64,000 bases of DNA, from NCBI RefSeq assembly GCF_963518785.1, contig NZ_CAUQKJ010000002.1:186001-250000 (forward strand). The letters are read 5' to 3'. The DNA comes from an uncultured Campylobacter sp. GTDB lineage: Bacteria > Campylobacterota > Campylobacteria > Campylobacterales > Campylobacteraceae. Under the pieces are notes generated by a model, which worked only from the letters and a program-made list of their open reading frames with translations, searched no databases and was not told the DNA's origin. The position numbers were made by a program, and so were the translations under genes. Shown here in pieces: positions 43,756 through 52,299 of the stretch; positions within the stretch are counted from its first letter, which is position 1, and every line of letters begins with the position of its first letter.

Positions 43756-44520
43756 TTGAGCTTATTCAGATTTTTCAAAACAGCGGGATTTTCAAAAATT
43801 TTTGCCTCGCTCATACTTTGTGCAAGCTGCGCGCTAAGCCTAAACGCGAGCTCTAATGAAGAGCTCGTCCGCTCGCTGTTTAGCGACGCAAACTTCGATA
43901 AAAATCTTTATTTTAAAGGCGAGATGAGAAGCTATTTAAAGCGCAAATTCTATGCGGCGGATAATTATAGCGAAATCACGGTTGCTCCGCTTGGACGCAG
44001 CGACGAATTTAGCGAGATTTTTCACGTATTTTTGGGCTCTAAAGAGAAGCACTTCGATCTTTATGTCTATACTAAAAAGGACGGAATCTACGCCGTGCGA
44101 GTTTTAGCGCAAACCGCTATTATTGAGGCTATCGTAAGCGAATATGAAAAATTTAACGAGGCGCAAAAACGGGAGTTTGAGCAAAGAACCGATGCGGATA
44201 TCATAAATTTAAAGCTAATCTTAGCGCCTGATAAAGAGCTTATGGAGTTTGGAAAACAAAACCTAGCGGCATTTGAAAAAATTTACGAGCTTTACGCAGG
44301 CGGCGAGTCCGAGCGCGCAAAGGCGGAGATCAAAAGCCTGCATCTCTCTCACGCCGAGACGGAGGGCAAAAGATTTATGCTGCTCATCGGCGGGATCACC
44401 GATAACTCCGTGGGCTTTTTGCGGGTGCAAGACGAGGCGGACCTGCCACAAATGAGTCCTAGCGAGTTTATAATGATAGAAAAAATTGCGCCGAATTGGT
44501 ATCTTTTTAAAACCACATAA
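43756..44520 (+). CDS. Unknown secreted protein
   Basis: The 254-residue product starts at TTG with AAAGG upstream and has a signal peptide of about 31 residues (FASLILCASCALSLNAS). The mature part is a mixed alpha/beta domain (about 35-130: EELVRSLFSDANFDKNLYFKG) followed by a helical tail with HAETEGKRFMLLIGGITDN. I do not recognise a family. It is probably periplasmic. It stands 96 bases after hemC and may be cotranscribed with it. Confidence 0.7.
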   Translation: MSLFRFFKTAGFSKIFASLILCASCALSLNASSNEELVRSLFSDANFDKNLYFKGEMRSYLKRKFYAADNYSEITVAPLGRSDEFSEIFHVFLGSKEKHFDLYVYTKKDGIYAVRVLAQTAIIEAIVSEYEKFNEAQKREFEQRTDADIINLKLILAPDKELMEFGKQNLAAFEKIYELYAGGESERAKAEIKSLHLSHAETEGKRFMLLIGGITDNSVGFLRVQDEADLPQMSPSEFIMIEKIAPNWYLFKTT

Positions 44521-44781
44521 AAAACCCTGCCGCAAGCGGATTTAAAGCTTAGCGGCGATCTAAATTTAAAAGCGCTACCCGCGCCTTAACCGCACCGCCG
44601 ATCAAAAATCGCGCGAATTTTAAATTTAAACAGACGATCTGTAAATTCTGCACGCCGTAAATTTTTAAAGAATTTTAAATTTTTTGGAGTCTAAATTTAA
44701 ACAAAGCGGCGCTAAAGCGCGCCGCGATAAATTTAAACATGGCGGCGAAAGAGGCTTAAACATAGCGCTCAAACGATGCAC

Positions 44782-45846
44782 CTAAAAACGCCGACCCGGC
44801 TTAGACTTAAACTGCGCAAAGTCCACTCCCGTCGCGTCCAAAACCGCCCGCGAATAAAAATAGAGGCTGTAAAATAGCTCATCGTCGTAAAAGTACTCCT
44901 CCCAGCGCTCCTCGTCATTCTCATCGCTCTGCGGCCACAGATATTTTTCCGCAAGCATATCCGAAAAGCTCGCCAGCGGCGCTGCGTGCGAGATCTTATC
45001 GGCATCATCGCAAATCTCAATCATAAATGCAAAAAACCTGCTGAGCCGAGCCGCGATAAAGCCTGCCGCTTCGTTTTCGCAGTTTTTGTTTTCGTCGTTT
45101 CTACTCGCCGTATCGTTTTGCCGGCTTTTATCCGCATTTCTATCCACCGCGTTCTGATTATTTCTGCCGATTTCGTCCGCAACGGCGTTTTGATTATTTT
45201 TATTCGCGTTTTTACTCGCTACAGCGCGCGCCTGCATAAAGATGCGCGCTAAGAACAGCAGCGCAAAAGGAGTTGCGTGCCAAAGCGTACTTTGATGCTC
45301 TATCTCGTTAAAAATCTTACTAAGAGCGTCCTGAAGGGCCTTGGCGTAAAATTCCTCCCGCTTGCTCGCATCCGAGCTCTTATCCGCCGCACTCGTTTTA
45401 AATTTACTCGCCTGTCTCGCTTTAAATTTTATCGCCACGCTATCCGCACTCTTAAATTCCGCCTCGCCGCACTTCGCCGTATCCGTTTTAAGCTCCGTCT
45501 CTCCACCCGTTTTAAATTTCGCCGCCTCGTTATCCGCCTTTTGAAATTTGGGCTCGCTCGTTTGCGCTAAATTTACGGAATTTTGCGCCGCGCCGCATCT
45601 TGCCGCATCCGTAGAATTTTGCCCACAACCGAGTCCGCTTTTTAAATTTTGCCCTGCTCCGGGCTTGCTTTTTAAATTTTGCTCGTCACTCAAGCCGCGC
45701 GCCGCATCACAAGCCTCGATTGCCCGCGCGAGTTTCTCAAAAATTTCAGCAAACTCGCTCGCCCTACCGTAAGCGGTCGTGAGCCTGCTCCACGGCACGT
45801 CCTGCACTTTTAAATTTGCGATATATTTCAAATTTTGCTCATTCAT
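44782..45846 (-). CDS. Unknown protein with decapeptide-like repeats
   Basis: The conserved parts are the ends. Residues 1-60 contain VPWSRLTTAYGRASEFAEIFEKL. The stretch from about 180 contains IFNEIEHQSTLWHATPFALLFLARI, and the C-terminus contains WEEYFYDDELFYSLYFY. The first two patterns resemble, from memory, cytosolic HEAT-like proteins often encoded near polymorphic toxins. Between them lies a repetitive block (about 57-175) of roughly ten-residue units such as EQNLKSKPGA and GQNLKSGLGC. A second Asn-rich block (about 212-265) contains NNQNAV twice. AAGGAGCG precedes the ATG. The repeats are encoded by a 30-bp AATT array. Confidence 0.7.
   Translation of the reverse strand: MNEQNLKYIANLKVQDVPWSRLTTAYGRASEFAEIFEKLARAIEACDAARGLSDEQNLKSKPGAGQNLKSGLGCGQNSTDAARCGAAQNSVNLAQTSEPKFQKADNEAAKFKTGGETELKTDTAKCGEAEFKSADSVAIKFKARQASKFKTSAADKSSDASKREEFYAKALQDALSKIFNEIEHQSTLWHATPFALLFLARIFMQARAVASKNANKNNQNAVADEIGRNNQNAVDRNADKSRQNDTASRNDENKNCENEAAGFIAARLSRFFAFMIEICDDADKISHAAPLASFSDMLAEKYLWPQSDENDEERWEEYFYDDELFYSLYFYSRAVLDATGVDFAQFKSKPGRRF
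45402..45676. repeat. Coding AATT array, 30 bp spacing
   Basis: TTTAAATTT-type words have centres near 45402, 45426, 45456, 45516, 45546, 45616, 45646 and 45676, with smaller ones at 45571 and 45580. Intervals are mostly 30 or 60 bp, that is ten codons. On the minus strand they encode recurring KFK, NLKS and QNS pieces within the unknown protein. Confidence 0.65.
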
Positions 45847-45962
45847 CCGCGCTCCTTGCGAATATTTTTAAATTTAAGCTCCGCGAGCTGATAAAATTTG
45901 CACTCTCGATTCAAATTTAGCCTCTTTCGCACGCAAATTTAAACTAAGCCCAGGCGCAAATT

Positions 45963-46319
45963 CTACCTCGTAAGCTCCCTGCTATGCTCGATTAGATCCT
46001 CGATCTGCTCGCGCGGCACCGCATCAAGGCAGACGCTGATCCAGTGCTTTTTATTCATATGATAGGCGGCAAAAATCCCTTTTCCATCGCGCAAAATCGC
46101 CGCCAAATCGGGCGAAACTTTTAAATTTATCACGTCGCTTGAGCCAGGAAGTGCGCGACCGAGCTTTTCGTTTGCAAGCCCGCGCATCAGAAGTGCAAAC
46201 CACTTGCGCTTCCCTCCTGCGTGACGAAAAACCGCAAAATTGGGATATTCATCCCACAGATATTCGCCGTCCGCGCCATAGCGCTGCTTCATTAGTTTTA
46301 GGACGCTGCTAAAGTTCAT
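45963..46319 (-). CDS. MmcQ/YjbR-family protein
   Basis: The 118-residue protein matches the small MmcQ/YjbR (CyaY-like DNA-binding) family: a short N-terminal helix, FAVFRHAGGKRKWFALLM, INLKVSPDLAAILRDGKGIFAAYHMNKKHWISVCLD and a final helix. The function in bacteria is unclear; DNA binding has been suggested from the fold. Its ATG overlaps the rarA stop (ATGA), so the two are expressed together. Confidence 0.85.
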   Translation of the reverse strand: MNFSSVLKLMKQRYGADGEYLWDEYPNFAVFRHAGGKRKWFALLMRGLANEKLGRALPGSSDVINLKVSPDLAAILRDGKGIFAAYHMNKKHWISVCLDAVPREQIEDLIEHSRELTR

Positions 46320-47518
46320 TCTCGTTCCTTAATATCGATGTTTTCTCTGCGTAATCGCGCCAGCCACTCATCCAGCGTCTTTTCAAAGCCGATCCCCTTG
46401 CTTTCGTAAAATTTCGCCGCCTCGCTCATATAGGCTTGCTCGACCCAGCCGCCGAAGTCGTGCGGGTATTTGTAGTCTGCGATCTGCTTGTCCGAGTTGA
46501 TGAGATAGCGCGGCGTAGGTAGCGGTGCGGCGGAGCGGACGAACTTCAAAGCGGCGTTGATGCCCAAATACGCGGCGTTTGATTTGGGGCTGTGCGCCAG
46601 ATAGATCGCGCATTGACCTAATATGATGCGAGCCTCGGGATAGCCGATCTTGCTGACGGCAGTTAGCGTACTAACCGCGATATTTAGGGCGTTTGGATTG
46701 GCATTGCCGATGTCCTCGCTAGCTAAGATCACCATCCTGCGTGCGATGAAATCCGCGCTCTCGCCCGCATCTATCAGCCTCGCGACGTAATACAGCGCGG
46801 CGTCGGCGTCGCTTCCGCGCAGGCTTTTTATCATCGCGCTTGCCAGCTCATAATGCACGTCATCGCTGCTAACGCCCGCAGCTACGGCATTTGCACGCAG
46901 CGTGCGAAGCGTATCCAGCGTAATGGCGCTGTCTGCCAAAAGCGCAAATTCAAACAAATTTAACATACTCCTTGCATCGCCGCTGCTGGAGTTTAGTAGG
47001 TATTTTCGCGCCTCCTCGTCCATCTCAAAGCCGATCTCGCCCTGCACTCGCGCCAAAAGCGCCTCCAAATCCTCGTAGCTAAGCGGTTCGAACTCAAAGA
47101 TCATCGAGCGCGAGCGGATGCCGCTGCTTAGCACAAACTGCGGATTTTCCGTCGTCGCGCCGATGATGATCGCGGCGTAGTTTTCCATCGGGATTAGCAG
47201 CACCTCCTGCTGCGTCTTACTGAGACGGTGGATCTCGTCGATGAAAATGAGCGGCTTGATGAGCGAGCCGGCGTGCGAGGATAGAATTTTGCGGATATCC
47301 TCGACCTTCAGGCTCGTGGCGTCAAGCTCGTAAAAATCGTAGTTCAGCTCGCTTGCGATCACGCGCGCCATCGTCGTTTTGCCGCTGCCTGCGGCGCCGA
47401 AAAATATACTGTGCGGGATGCTGCCTGCGGCGACGAATTTTTTAAAAACCGCTACGATCTTGCCCTGCCCCACGATCTGCTCTAAGCTTTTGGGGCGAAA
47501 TTTCAAGCTCAAACTCAT
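46316..47518 (-). CDS. rarA: Replication-associated recombination protein A (RarA/MgsA)
   Basis: This AAA+ ATPase acts at stalled replication forks. The 400-residue protein has Walker A GAAGSGKTTM (near 42-51), Walker B IFIDEIHR, sensor ATTENPQF, the arginine-finger region SGIRSRSMIFEFEPL, and the C-terminal MgsA domain with SLRGSDADAALYYVARLI, ASEDIGNANP and YPHDFGGWVEQAYM. The ribosome site before the ATG is weak. Downstream it is coupled to the YjbR-family gene. Confidence 0.95.
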   Translation of the reverse strand: MSLSLKFRPKSLEQIVGQGKIVAVFKKFVAAGSIPHSIFFGAAGSGKTTMARVIASELNYDFYELDATSLKVEDIRKILSSHAGSLIKPLIFIDEIHRLSKTQQEVLLIPMENYAAIIIGATTENPQFVLSSGIRSRSMIFEFEPLSYEDLEALLARVQGEIGFEMDEEARKYLLNSSSGDARSMLNLFEFALLADSAITLDTLRTLRANAVAAGVSSDDVHYELASAMIKSLRGSDADAALYYVARLIDAGESADFIARRMVILASEDIGNANPNALNIAVSTLTAVSKIGYPEARIILGQCAIYLAHSPKSNAAYLGINAALKFVRSAAPLPTPRYLINSDKQIADYKYPHDFGGWVEQAYMSEAAKFYESKGIGFEKTLDEWLARLRRENIDIKERE

Positions 47519-48223
47519 TTTACAACCTTAAAAATTTTGCCTCGATGATAGCGTTTTTATGATTAAATTTTGAAATTCGGCTAAATTTAAAAGGCGGGAT
47601 CCAGATTTTACATACGGCGAGGTTTTGAAATTTATACATGCCGCGGGCTTGAAATTTGCGTCGCGAAAGGAAGCTTTAAAATTTCAGTAGAATTTTAAAA
47701 TTTTGTGCCGCGTGCGAGCTGGCGATATAAAATTTTGCGGCGAAAACAGATCGCGCAGATTTGGCGGACTAGGCGCTTTAAATTTAATGCCTTGCGTATT
47801 GCGCGGTTGCGCCGTCATACATAGCGCGCCCGCAATCAGCTCGGCGCGCAAGATGAAATTTTAAAATTTAGCCCTATTTTAGGGCTAAATTTTATCTCGC
47901 GGCGGGCGACGAGCCGCTAAATTAGCAAATCAATAAACGCAAAATCAGCAAAGCCTAAAAAATCGTTGCTCTCTCATAAAATCATCGCGTAACCATCGCG
48001 ACTATCGCCTCGCCCGCGTAGAAACTATCGTATTAATCTCGCGCCTACGTAACGCGAAAAATGTAAAATATAATCACGCAATCGCCGCAATAACCCGCGC
48101 GATCGCGCAAAACTCATCGCGCCAATTCCGGCGCCAGCGTGAAATTTAATCTCGCGAAGCTGCACGTCTGCGTAAAATGCGTAAAATTACCGCGCTAACG
48201 CCGCACTGGCGCAAAACCGCCGT
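47519..48223. other. Spacer between rarA and cysK
   Basis: No gene is supported in about 700 bases. AATT words are dense at 47560-47900. A strong perfect hairpin lies at 47863-47893. The right part is GC-richer with many CGC words and no open structure I recognise. Confidence 0.55.
47863..47893 (-). terminator. Perfect 14-bp hairpin, probable terminator
   Basis: AAAATTTAGCCCTA and TAGGGCTAAATTTT pair perfectly around a TTT loop. The A/T flanks give a U-tract in either direction, so it could act on both strands. It lies 330 bases after the end of the sulfur operon. The arm AAATTTAGCCC also occurs in the hairpin after proS. Confidence 0.6.
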
Positions 48224-49138
48224 CTATTTGAAAAGCTCGGTAGAAAGATACCTTTCTCCGGTATCGCAGAGGATCGTAACGATCACTTTGCCTTTGTTTT
48301 CGGCCTTGGCAGCGATTTGCGCGGCGGCGAATACGTTAGCACCGCTTGAGATACCCACGAGCAGACCCTCTTTTTGTGCCAGCTGTCTAGCTGCCGCAAA
48401 CGCATCGTCGTTCTCAACGCTCAAAAAGCCGTCGATGACGCTTCTATCAAGATTATCAGGGATAAAATTTGCGCCGATGCCCTGAATTTTATGCCCACCC
48501 GCACTGCCGCACGTAAGAAGCGGCGAGCTAGCAGGCTCCACGCCGTAGGCTTTTAGGTTTGGATTTTTAGATTTTAAAAATTTCGCCGTGCCGCTGAGCG
48601 TGCCGCCGGTGCCAAATCCCGCGACTAAAATATCTACCTTACTGCCGCTTTGCTCCCAAATTTCAGGTCCAGTGCTTTGAAAATGCGCCTTTGGATTGCT
48701 CGGGTTATCAAACTGACTCGGGATAAAGCTATTTGGAGTGTTCGCAGCCAGCTCATTTGCCCTATCTACCGCGCCTTTCATTCCAAATTTTGGATCGGTC
48801 AGCTCGATTTTAGCCCCGAATGCGGCTATGAGCTTTTGGCGCTCGATACTCATCGAGCTTGGCATCGTTAGAATGAGCTTCATACCGAGCTTCGCCGCGA
48901 TCATCGCAAGCCCCACGCCCGTGTTTCCGCTGGTAGGCTCTATCAAAACGCTATTTTTATCGATTTTGCCCGAGCTTAGCGCGTCTTTTACGATCTGCCA
49001 TGCGATGCGATCCTTGACCGAGTGGCTCGGATTTAAAAATTCCGCCTTGGCTAGGATGAGGGCATTTTTGCCAAACGTATTAATTCTAACTAACGGAGTA
49101 TTGCCGATGAGCTCCGTAACATCGTTTGCTATTTTCAT
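48224..49138 (-). CDS. cysK: Cysteine synthase
   Basis: The enzyme makes cysteine from O-acetylserine and sulfide with PLP. The 304-residue protein has the PLP lysine Lys42 in NPSHSVKDRIAW, the phosphate-binding TSGNTG at 69-74, GFGTGGTLSG and a final DTGERYLST. It ends in ELFK, which differs from the usual CysE-binding C-terminal isoleucine. AAAGGA precedes the ATG. It is the last gene of metY-rrf2-cysK, and its partner regulator lies directly upstream. Confidence 0.95.
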   Translation of the reverse strand: MKIANDVTELIGNTPLVRINTFGKNALILAKAEFLNPSHSVKDRIAWQIVKDALSSGKIDKNSVLIEPTSGNTGVGLAMIAAKLGMKLILTMPSSMSIERQKLIAAFGAKIELTDPKFGMKGAVDRANELAANTPNSFIPSQFDNPSNPKAHFQSTGPEIWEQSGSKVDILVAGFGTGGTLSGTAKFLKSKNPNLKAYGVEPASSPLLTCGSAGGHKIQGIGANFIPDNLDRSVIDGFLSVENDDAFAAARQLAQKEGLLVGISSGANVFAAAQIAAKAENKGKVIVTILCDTGERYLSTELFK

Positions 49139-49147
49139 ATTTTTCCT

Positions 49148-49561
49148 TTAAATGCTGAAATTTAAATACTGGACGCTTCGCGCCATCATCTCCTCGTAGC
49201 TGCTTAGAGGCTCGTTAAATATCTCTGCCAGCTTGACGTCAAATTTCTCAAAAAACGCCCGCAGTCCGGGATCACTCATATGAATGCTAGTCATCCGCAG
49301 ATCCTTCTCAAGAGCGGTAAAAATTTCACCGAAAGAAATCTCACTAGCATCTCTGGCTAGGTGATAACCGCCGTTTTTACCTTTGATGCTACACACTAGC
49401 TTTTCGTTTCTAAGGGTATTTAGAATTTGCTCCAAATAATTCTTAGAAACCCCCGTACGCTCGGCGATCTCTTTGATACTTATCGGCGCTACTTCGCTAG
49501 CTTTGGCGATCTGCAAAATCGCAGCCAGCCCATAAACGCCCTTTGTGCTTAAAAGTGCCAT
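49148..49561 (-). CDS. Rrf2-family regulator (CymR-like)
   Basis: This 137-residue protein has the Rrf2 winged helix: LLSTKGVYGLAAILQIA, ISIKEIAERTGVSKNYLEQILNTLR and VCSIKGKNGGYHLARD. It has a single cysteine, in LVCSIKG, and lacks the three-cysteine motif of iron-sulfur members such as IscR. In this it resembles CymR, the cysteine-metabolism repressor of Gram-positive bacteria, which works as a complex with CysK. It is translated from TAATG at the end of metY and followed by cysK, so it probably controls this operon. Confidence 0.85.
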   Translation of the reverse strand: MALLSTKGVYGLAAILQIAKASEVAPISIKEIAERTGVSKNYLEQILNTLRNEKLVCSIKGKNGGYHLARDASEISFGEIFTALEKDLRMTSIHMSDPGLRAFFEKFDVKLAEIFNEPLSSYEEMMARSVQYLNFSI

Positions 49562-50832
49562 TATTTAAGTGCCTCACTAAGATCAGAAATCAAATCGTTC
49601 GCGTCCTCTATACCCACGCTTAGGCGGATTAAGCTCGCAGGTACGCCAGCGCGGTTTAGCTGCTCCTCGTTTAGCTGCGAATGCGTCGTGCTCGCAGGAT
49701 GAGTGATGATCGACTTCGTATCGCCGATATTTGCTACGACGGAGAAAATTTTAACCTTACTAACCGCCTTTAGCGCTGTTTCTTCGCTATCTACGATGAA
49801 ACTCATCAGACTGCTTGCATAGCCGTCTTTAAATTTCGCTTTGATCGCGGCATTAAACGGCGAACTTGCAAGCCCCGGATAATTGACCTGCTTTACCTTC
49901 GGATGATTTTGCAAAAATTCTGCTATCTTTAGCGCGTTTTGGGAGTGTTTTTGCATCCGAAGCGGCAGTGTTTCAAGCCCCTGGATGAGCTGAAACGCGT
50001 TAAACGGCGATAGCGTCGCACCAATATCGCGAAGCAGGGACAAGCGAATCCTAAGCGTATAAATGTCGAAATTATCTACTAAATCTGCATAAACTAAGCC
50101 GTGGTAGCTCTCATCAGGCTCGTTGAAATGTGCGTAACGCGGATTGCCCTTGAGTTTGGAATTTAACCCCTTGCCCGAAACGATCGCGCCCGCGATGCTA
50201 AGACCTTGCCCACTTATATATTTGCTAGCGCTGTGGATTACGACATCGGCGCCGTCATCAAGCGGATTGTAAAGCGCAGGGCTTGGGATCGTGTTATCCG
50301 CAATCGTTACTACGCCGTGCTTATTTGCGATTGTAGCGATTTTAGCGGTATTTGCAACCGAAATTTGAGGATTTGAAAGCGTCTCAAAAAAGATCGCTCT
50401 AGTCTTATCGTCAATTAACCCTTCCAAATTATCTGCCGTTTCGGAGTCAAAAACCCTAGCTTCGATGCCAAAACGCTTGATCGTGTGCGCCAAAAGCGTG
50501 GTCGCGCCACCGTAAATTTTCTCCGCGATGATGATATTTTCGCCCGCTGCGGCTAAATTTGCCACCGCAAAAAATATCGCCGCCTGCCCACTAGAGACCG
50601 CGATTGCGGCTTTGCCGTTTTCCAGCGCCGCAAGTCGCGCCTCAAAAACATCAGTAGTAGGATTTGTCAAACGCCCATAAATCGGCCCTAGATCACGCAG
50701 CGCGAAGCGATCGGCAGCCTTTTTGCTAGAACCGAAGTTAAATGCGGTACTTTGATAAATGGGAACTGCCATCGTGCCGTAGCCGGCGACGGAGTCGTAA
50801 CCAAAATGAGTTGCGAGGGTTTCTTTTTGCAT
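49561..50832 (-). CDS. metY: O-acetylhomoserine aminocarboxypropyltransferase (sulfhydrylase)
   Basis: MetY makes homocysteine (or methionine) from O-acetylhomoserine and sulfide, a direct sulfhydrylation route. The 423-residue length and the motifs fit the family: YQSTAFNFGSSKKAADRF, IYGRLTNPTTDVFEARLAALE, SSGQAAIFF, and PLP Lys204 in HSASKYISGQG. The C-terminus has THPASTTHSQLNEEQL and RLSVGIED. AAAGGA stands before the ATG. It is first in metY-rrf2-cysK, under a promoter with both boxes. Confidence 0.93.
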   Translation of the reverse strand: MQKETLATHFGYDSVAGYGTMAVPIYQSTAFNFGSSKKAADRFALRDLGPIYGRLTNPTTDVFEARLAALENGKAAIAVSSGQAAIFFAVANLAAAGENIIIAEKIYGGATTLLAHTIKRFGIEARVFDSETADNLEGLIDDKTRAIFFETLSNPQISVANTAKIATIANKHGVVTIADNTIPSPALYNPLDDGADVVIHSASKYISGQGLSIAGAIVSGKGLNSKLKGNPRYAHFNEPDESYHGLVYADLVDNFDIYTLRIRLSLLRDIGATLSPFNAFQLIQGLETLPLRMQKHSQNALKIAEFLQNHPKVKQVNYPGLASSPFNAAIKAKFKDGYASSLMSFIVDSEETALKAVSKVKIFSVVANIGDTKSIITHPASTTHSQLNEEQLNRAGVPASLIRLSVGIEDANDLISDLSEALK

Positions 50833-50860
50833 TTTTGTCCTTTGTAAAAAATTTGGCGAA

Positions 50861-50889
50861 TAATAGCGAAATTTTAAAATAAAGTCAAG
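50861..50889 (-). promoter_or_regulatory. Promoter of metY-rrf2-cysK
   Basis: On the minus strand TTGACT (50884-50889) and TATTAT (50861-50866) are separated by 17 bases, and the ATG of metY follows 28 bases later. Both boxes are good, which is uncommon in Campylobacter and would suit a repressor-controlled strong promoter. Confidence 0.6.
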
Positions 50890-50943
50890 TATTTTTATAT
50901 GGTTTTAAAATGCCTATAATAACGGGATTTATGGAAAAAATGT

Positions 50944-50966
50944 TATTAAAATATAGTTTTATAATA
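50944..50966. promoter_or_regulatory. Imperfect AT-rich inverted repeat, possible operator
   Basis: TATTAAAA and TTTTATAATA form an imperfect palindrome about 55 bases upstream of the metY -35 and 30 bases upstream of the opposite -10 at 50998. It is a candidate site for the Rrf2 regulator, but the composition makes chance symmetry likely. Confidence 0.3.
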
Positions 50967-50994
50967 TGCGTAATTTTGCCAAAATTTCGAATTT

Positions 50995-51003
50995 TGCTAT
51001 AAT
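50995..51003 (+). promoter_or_regulatory. Extended -10 promoter for the gene at 51028
   Basis: TTTTGCTATAAT holds an extended -10 (TGCTATAAT, 50995-51003), 24 bases before the ATG. The same TTTGCTATAAT occurs upstream of the DUF2018 gene at 53206-53211. Confidence 0.6.
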
Positions 51004-51027
51004 GCGCGCTTTAATTAAGGAAAAATC

Positions 51028-51384
51028 ATGCAAATCAAAGAAAAAGATGAGCGCGTTAAATATATCCGCGCGTTAGAACGCTTCGTAAAATCCGCCGTAG
51101 CACTGCTAAAGCGCGAGGATTTCGACGCAGGGCTTTTTGCGAAGCGAATAGCTAAAAACTATGAAATTTTATCTAAAGCGACCGCTACAAATCTCGATAG
51201 TCCCTACACCAAGGCGCTTGAGAGCTTTGCTAAAAACGTCCTTGATGCTAGCGAGGCAGGACAGATCAGCTATGCTGCGTTTAGATCAGCGCTACAGCAT
51301 GAAGCAAACGCTTTGCAAAAGCTCAAAAACAATAAGAGCTACAAAAAAGACAAGCACAAAATCGATTTTTTAAAGGATTATTAG
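51028..51384 (+). CDS. Unknown small helical protein
   Basis: The 118-residue product is almost wholly helical and charged (KEKDERVKYIRALERFVKSAVALLKRE; KLKNNKSYKKDKHKIDFLKDY). No signal or membrane segment is present. Conserved function is unknown. AAGGAA precedes the ATG and an extended -10 lies upstream. The stop is directly followed by the ATG of the HAD phosphatase gene, so the two form a coupled pair. Confidence 0.75.
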   Translation: MQIKEKDERVKYIRALERFVKSAVALLKREDFDAGLFAKRIAKNYEILSKATATNLDSPYTKALESFAKNVLDASEAGQISYAAFRSALQHEANALQKLKNNKSYKKDKHKIDFLKDY

Positions 51385-52299
51385 ATGAAAACCGTGATTT
51401 TTGATATGGATGGCACGCTACTCGACTCCTCGCGCGCGATCGAAATCAGCGTCAATAACACTCGCCGCGAGCTCTACGGCCTAGCGCCGCTACAAAAGAA
51501 TTTCATCGTCCACACCATCAACGATCCGAACAAAAACGCCTTTTTGGAATTTTATGGCAAAACCGAAGCGAGCGCCGAAGAGCTTGCTTTTTTCGAGAAA
51601 GAATTCGTAAGCAATTACCGCAATTTCGCCGTGCTTTACGATGGTATCGAAGATCTTTTGCACTCGTGCAAAAAAGCAGGATTTTTTCTCGCAGTCGCTT
51701 CTAATGCACCTTCCTACACCCTAAGCGCGATCTTAGAAAAAACGGGCGTGCGCAGGCTATTTGATTTGGTCGTAGGCGCGGACGAGCAGATGTCCTCAAA
51801 GCCCAACCCTGCGATGCTACTACACGTAATCGCACGCTCACCGCACAAAAACGCGATTTTTTTGGGCGATAGCAAAAAAGATGAGCTAGCCGCACTCCGT
51901 GGCGCGGAATTTTTACAAAATTTAGAATTTCAAGGCGGCAATGACGGCGAGAGCTTAAATGCTAGCCGCGACACGAGTAGAAAGAATTCCAGCGTTAGCA
52001 GCGGAAGCTTAAGCTCTTGTGGCGAGAATCTTAACGCGGATGAAAAATTCCGCCCTAATGACACAGGTGCTGACGAGGCGGCAACGCTAAGCTTTAAAGG
52101 CGCCAAAATTTCCGCAAAAACAGAAGCGGCGGAAAGCGTACAAGCTGCGGCAGCGCGATGCTTTCAAGCAAATTTGGCAGATCTAAGAGGCGCAAAACTT
52201 GAGTATTTGCAGGTATGCTGGGGGTTTGGCGAGCCTAGCGAACTAAGCCGCAATGCCCTGAGCATCGCGCAAGCGCGCGAAATCATCGGCGGAATTTAA
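51385..52299 (+). CDS. HAD-family hydrolase (Gph-like) with a low-complexity insertion
   Basis: The HAD nucleophile and acid, Asp6 and Asp8, lie in IFDMDGTLLDSS. Motif II is near VASNAPSYT, and motif III-IV are in SSKPNPAMLL and FLGDSKKDELAALRG. The cap domain and overall arrangement are like phosphoglycolate phosphatase. Normal length is about 215 residues; here there are 304. The extra 80 or so (about 175-265) form a low-complexity block rich in Ser, Asn and Ala (SSVSSGSLSSCGENLNADEK), before the C-terminal LEYLQVCWGFGEPSEL. It starts right after the stop of the upstream gene. Confidence 0.82.
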   Translation: MKTVIFDMDGTLLDSSRAIEISVNNTRRELYGLAPLQKNFIVHTINDPNKNAFLEFYGKTEASAEELAFFEKEFVSNYRNFAVLYDGIEDLLHSCKKAGFFLAVASNAPSYTLSAILEKTGVRRLFDLVVGADEQMSSKPNPAMLLHVIARSPHKNAIFLGDSKKDELAALRGAEFLQNLEFQGGNDGESLNASRDTSRKNSSVSSGSLSSCGENLNADEKFRPNDTGADEAATLSFKGAKISAKTEAAESVQAAAARCFQANLADLRGAKLEYLQVCWGFGEPSELSRNALSIAQAREIIGGI

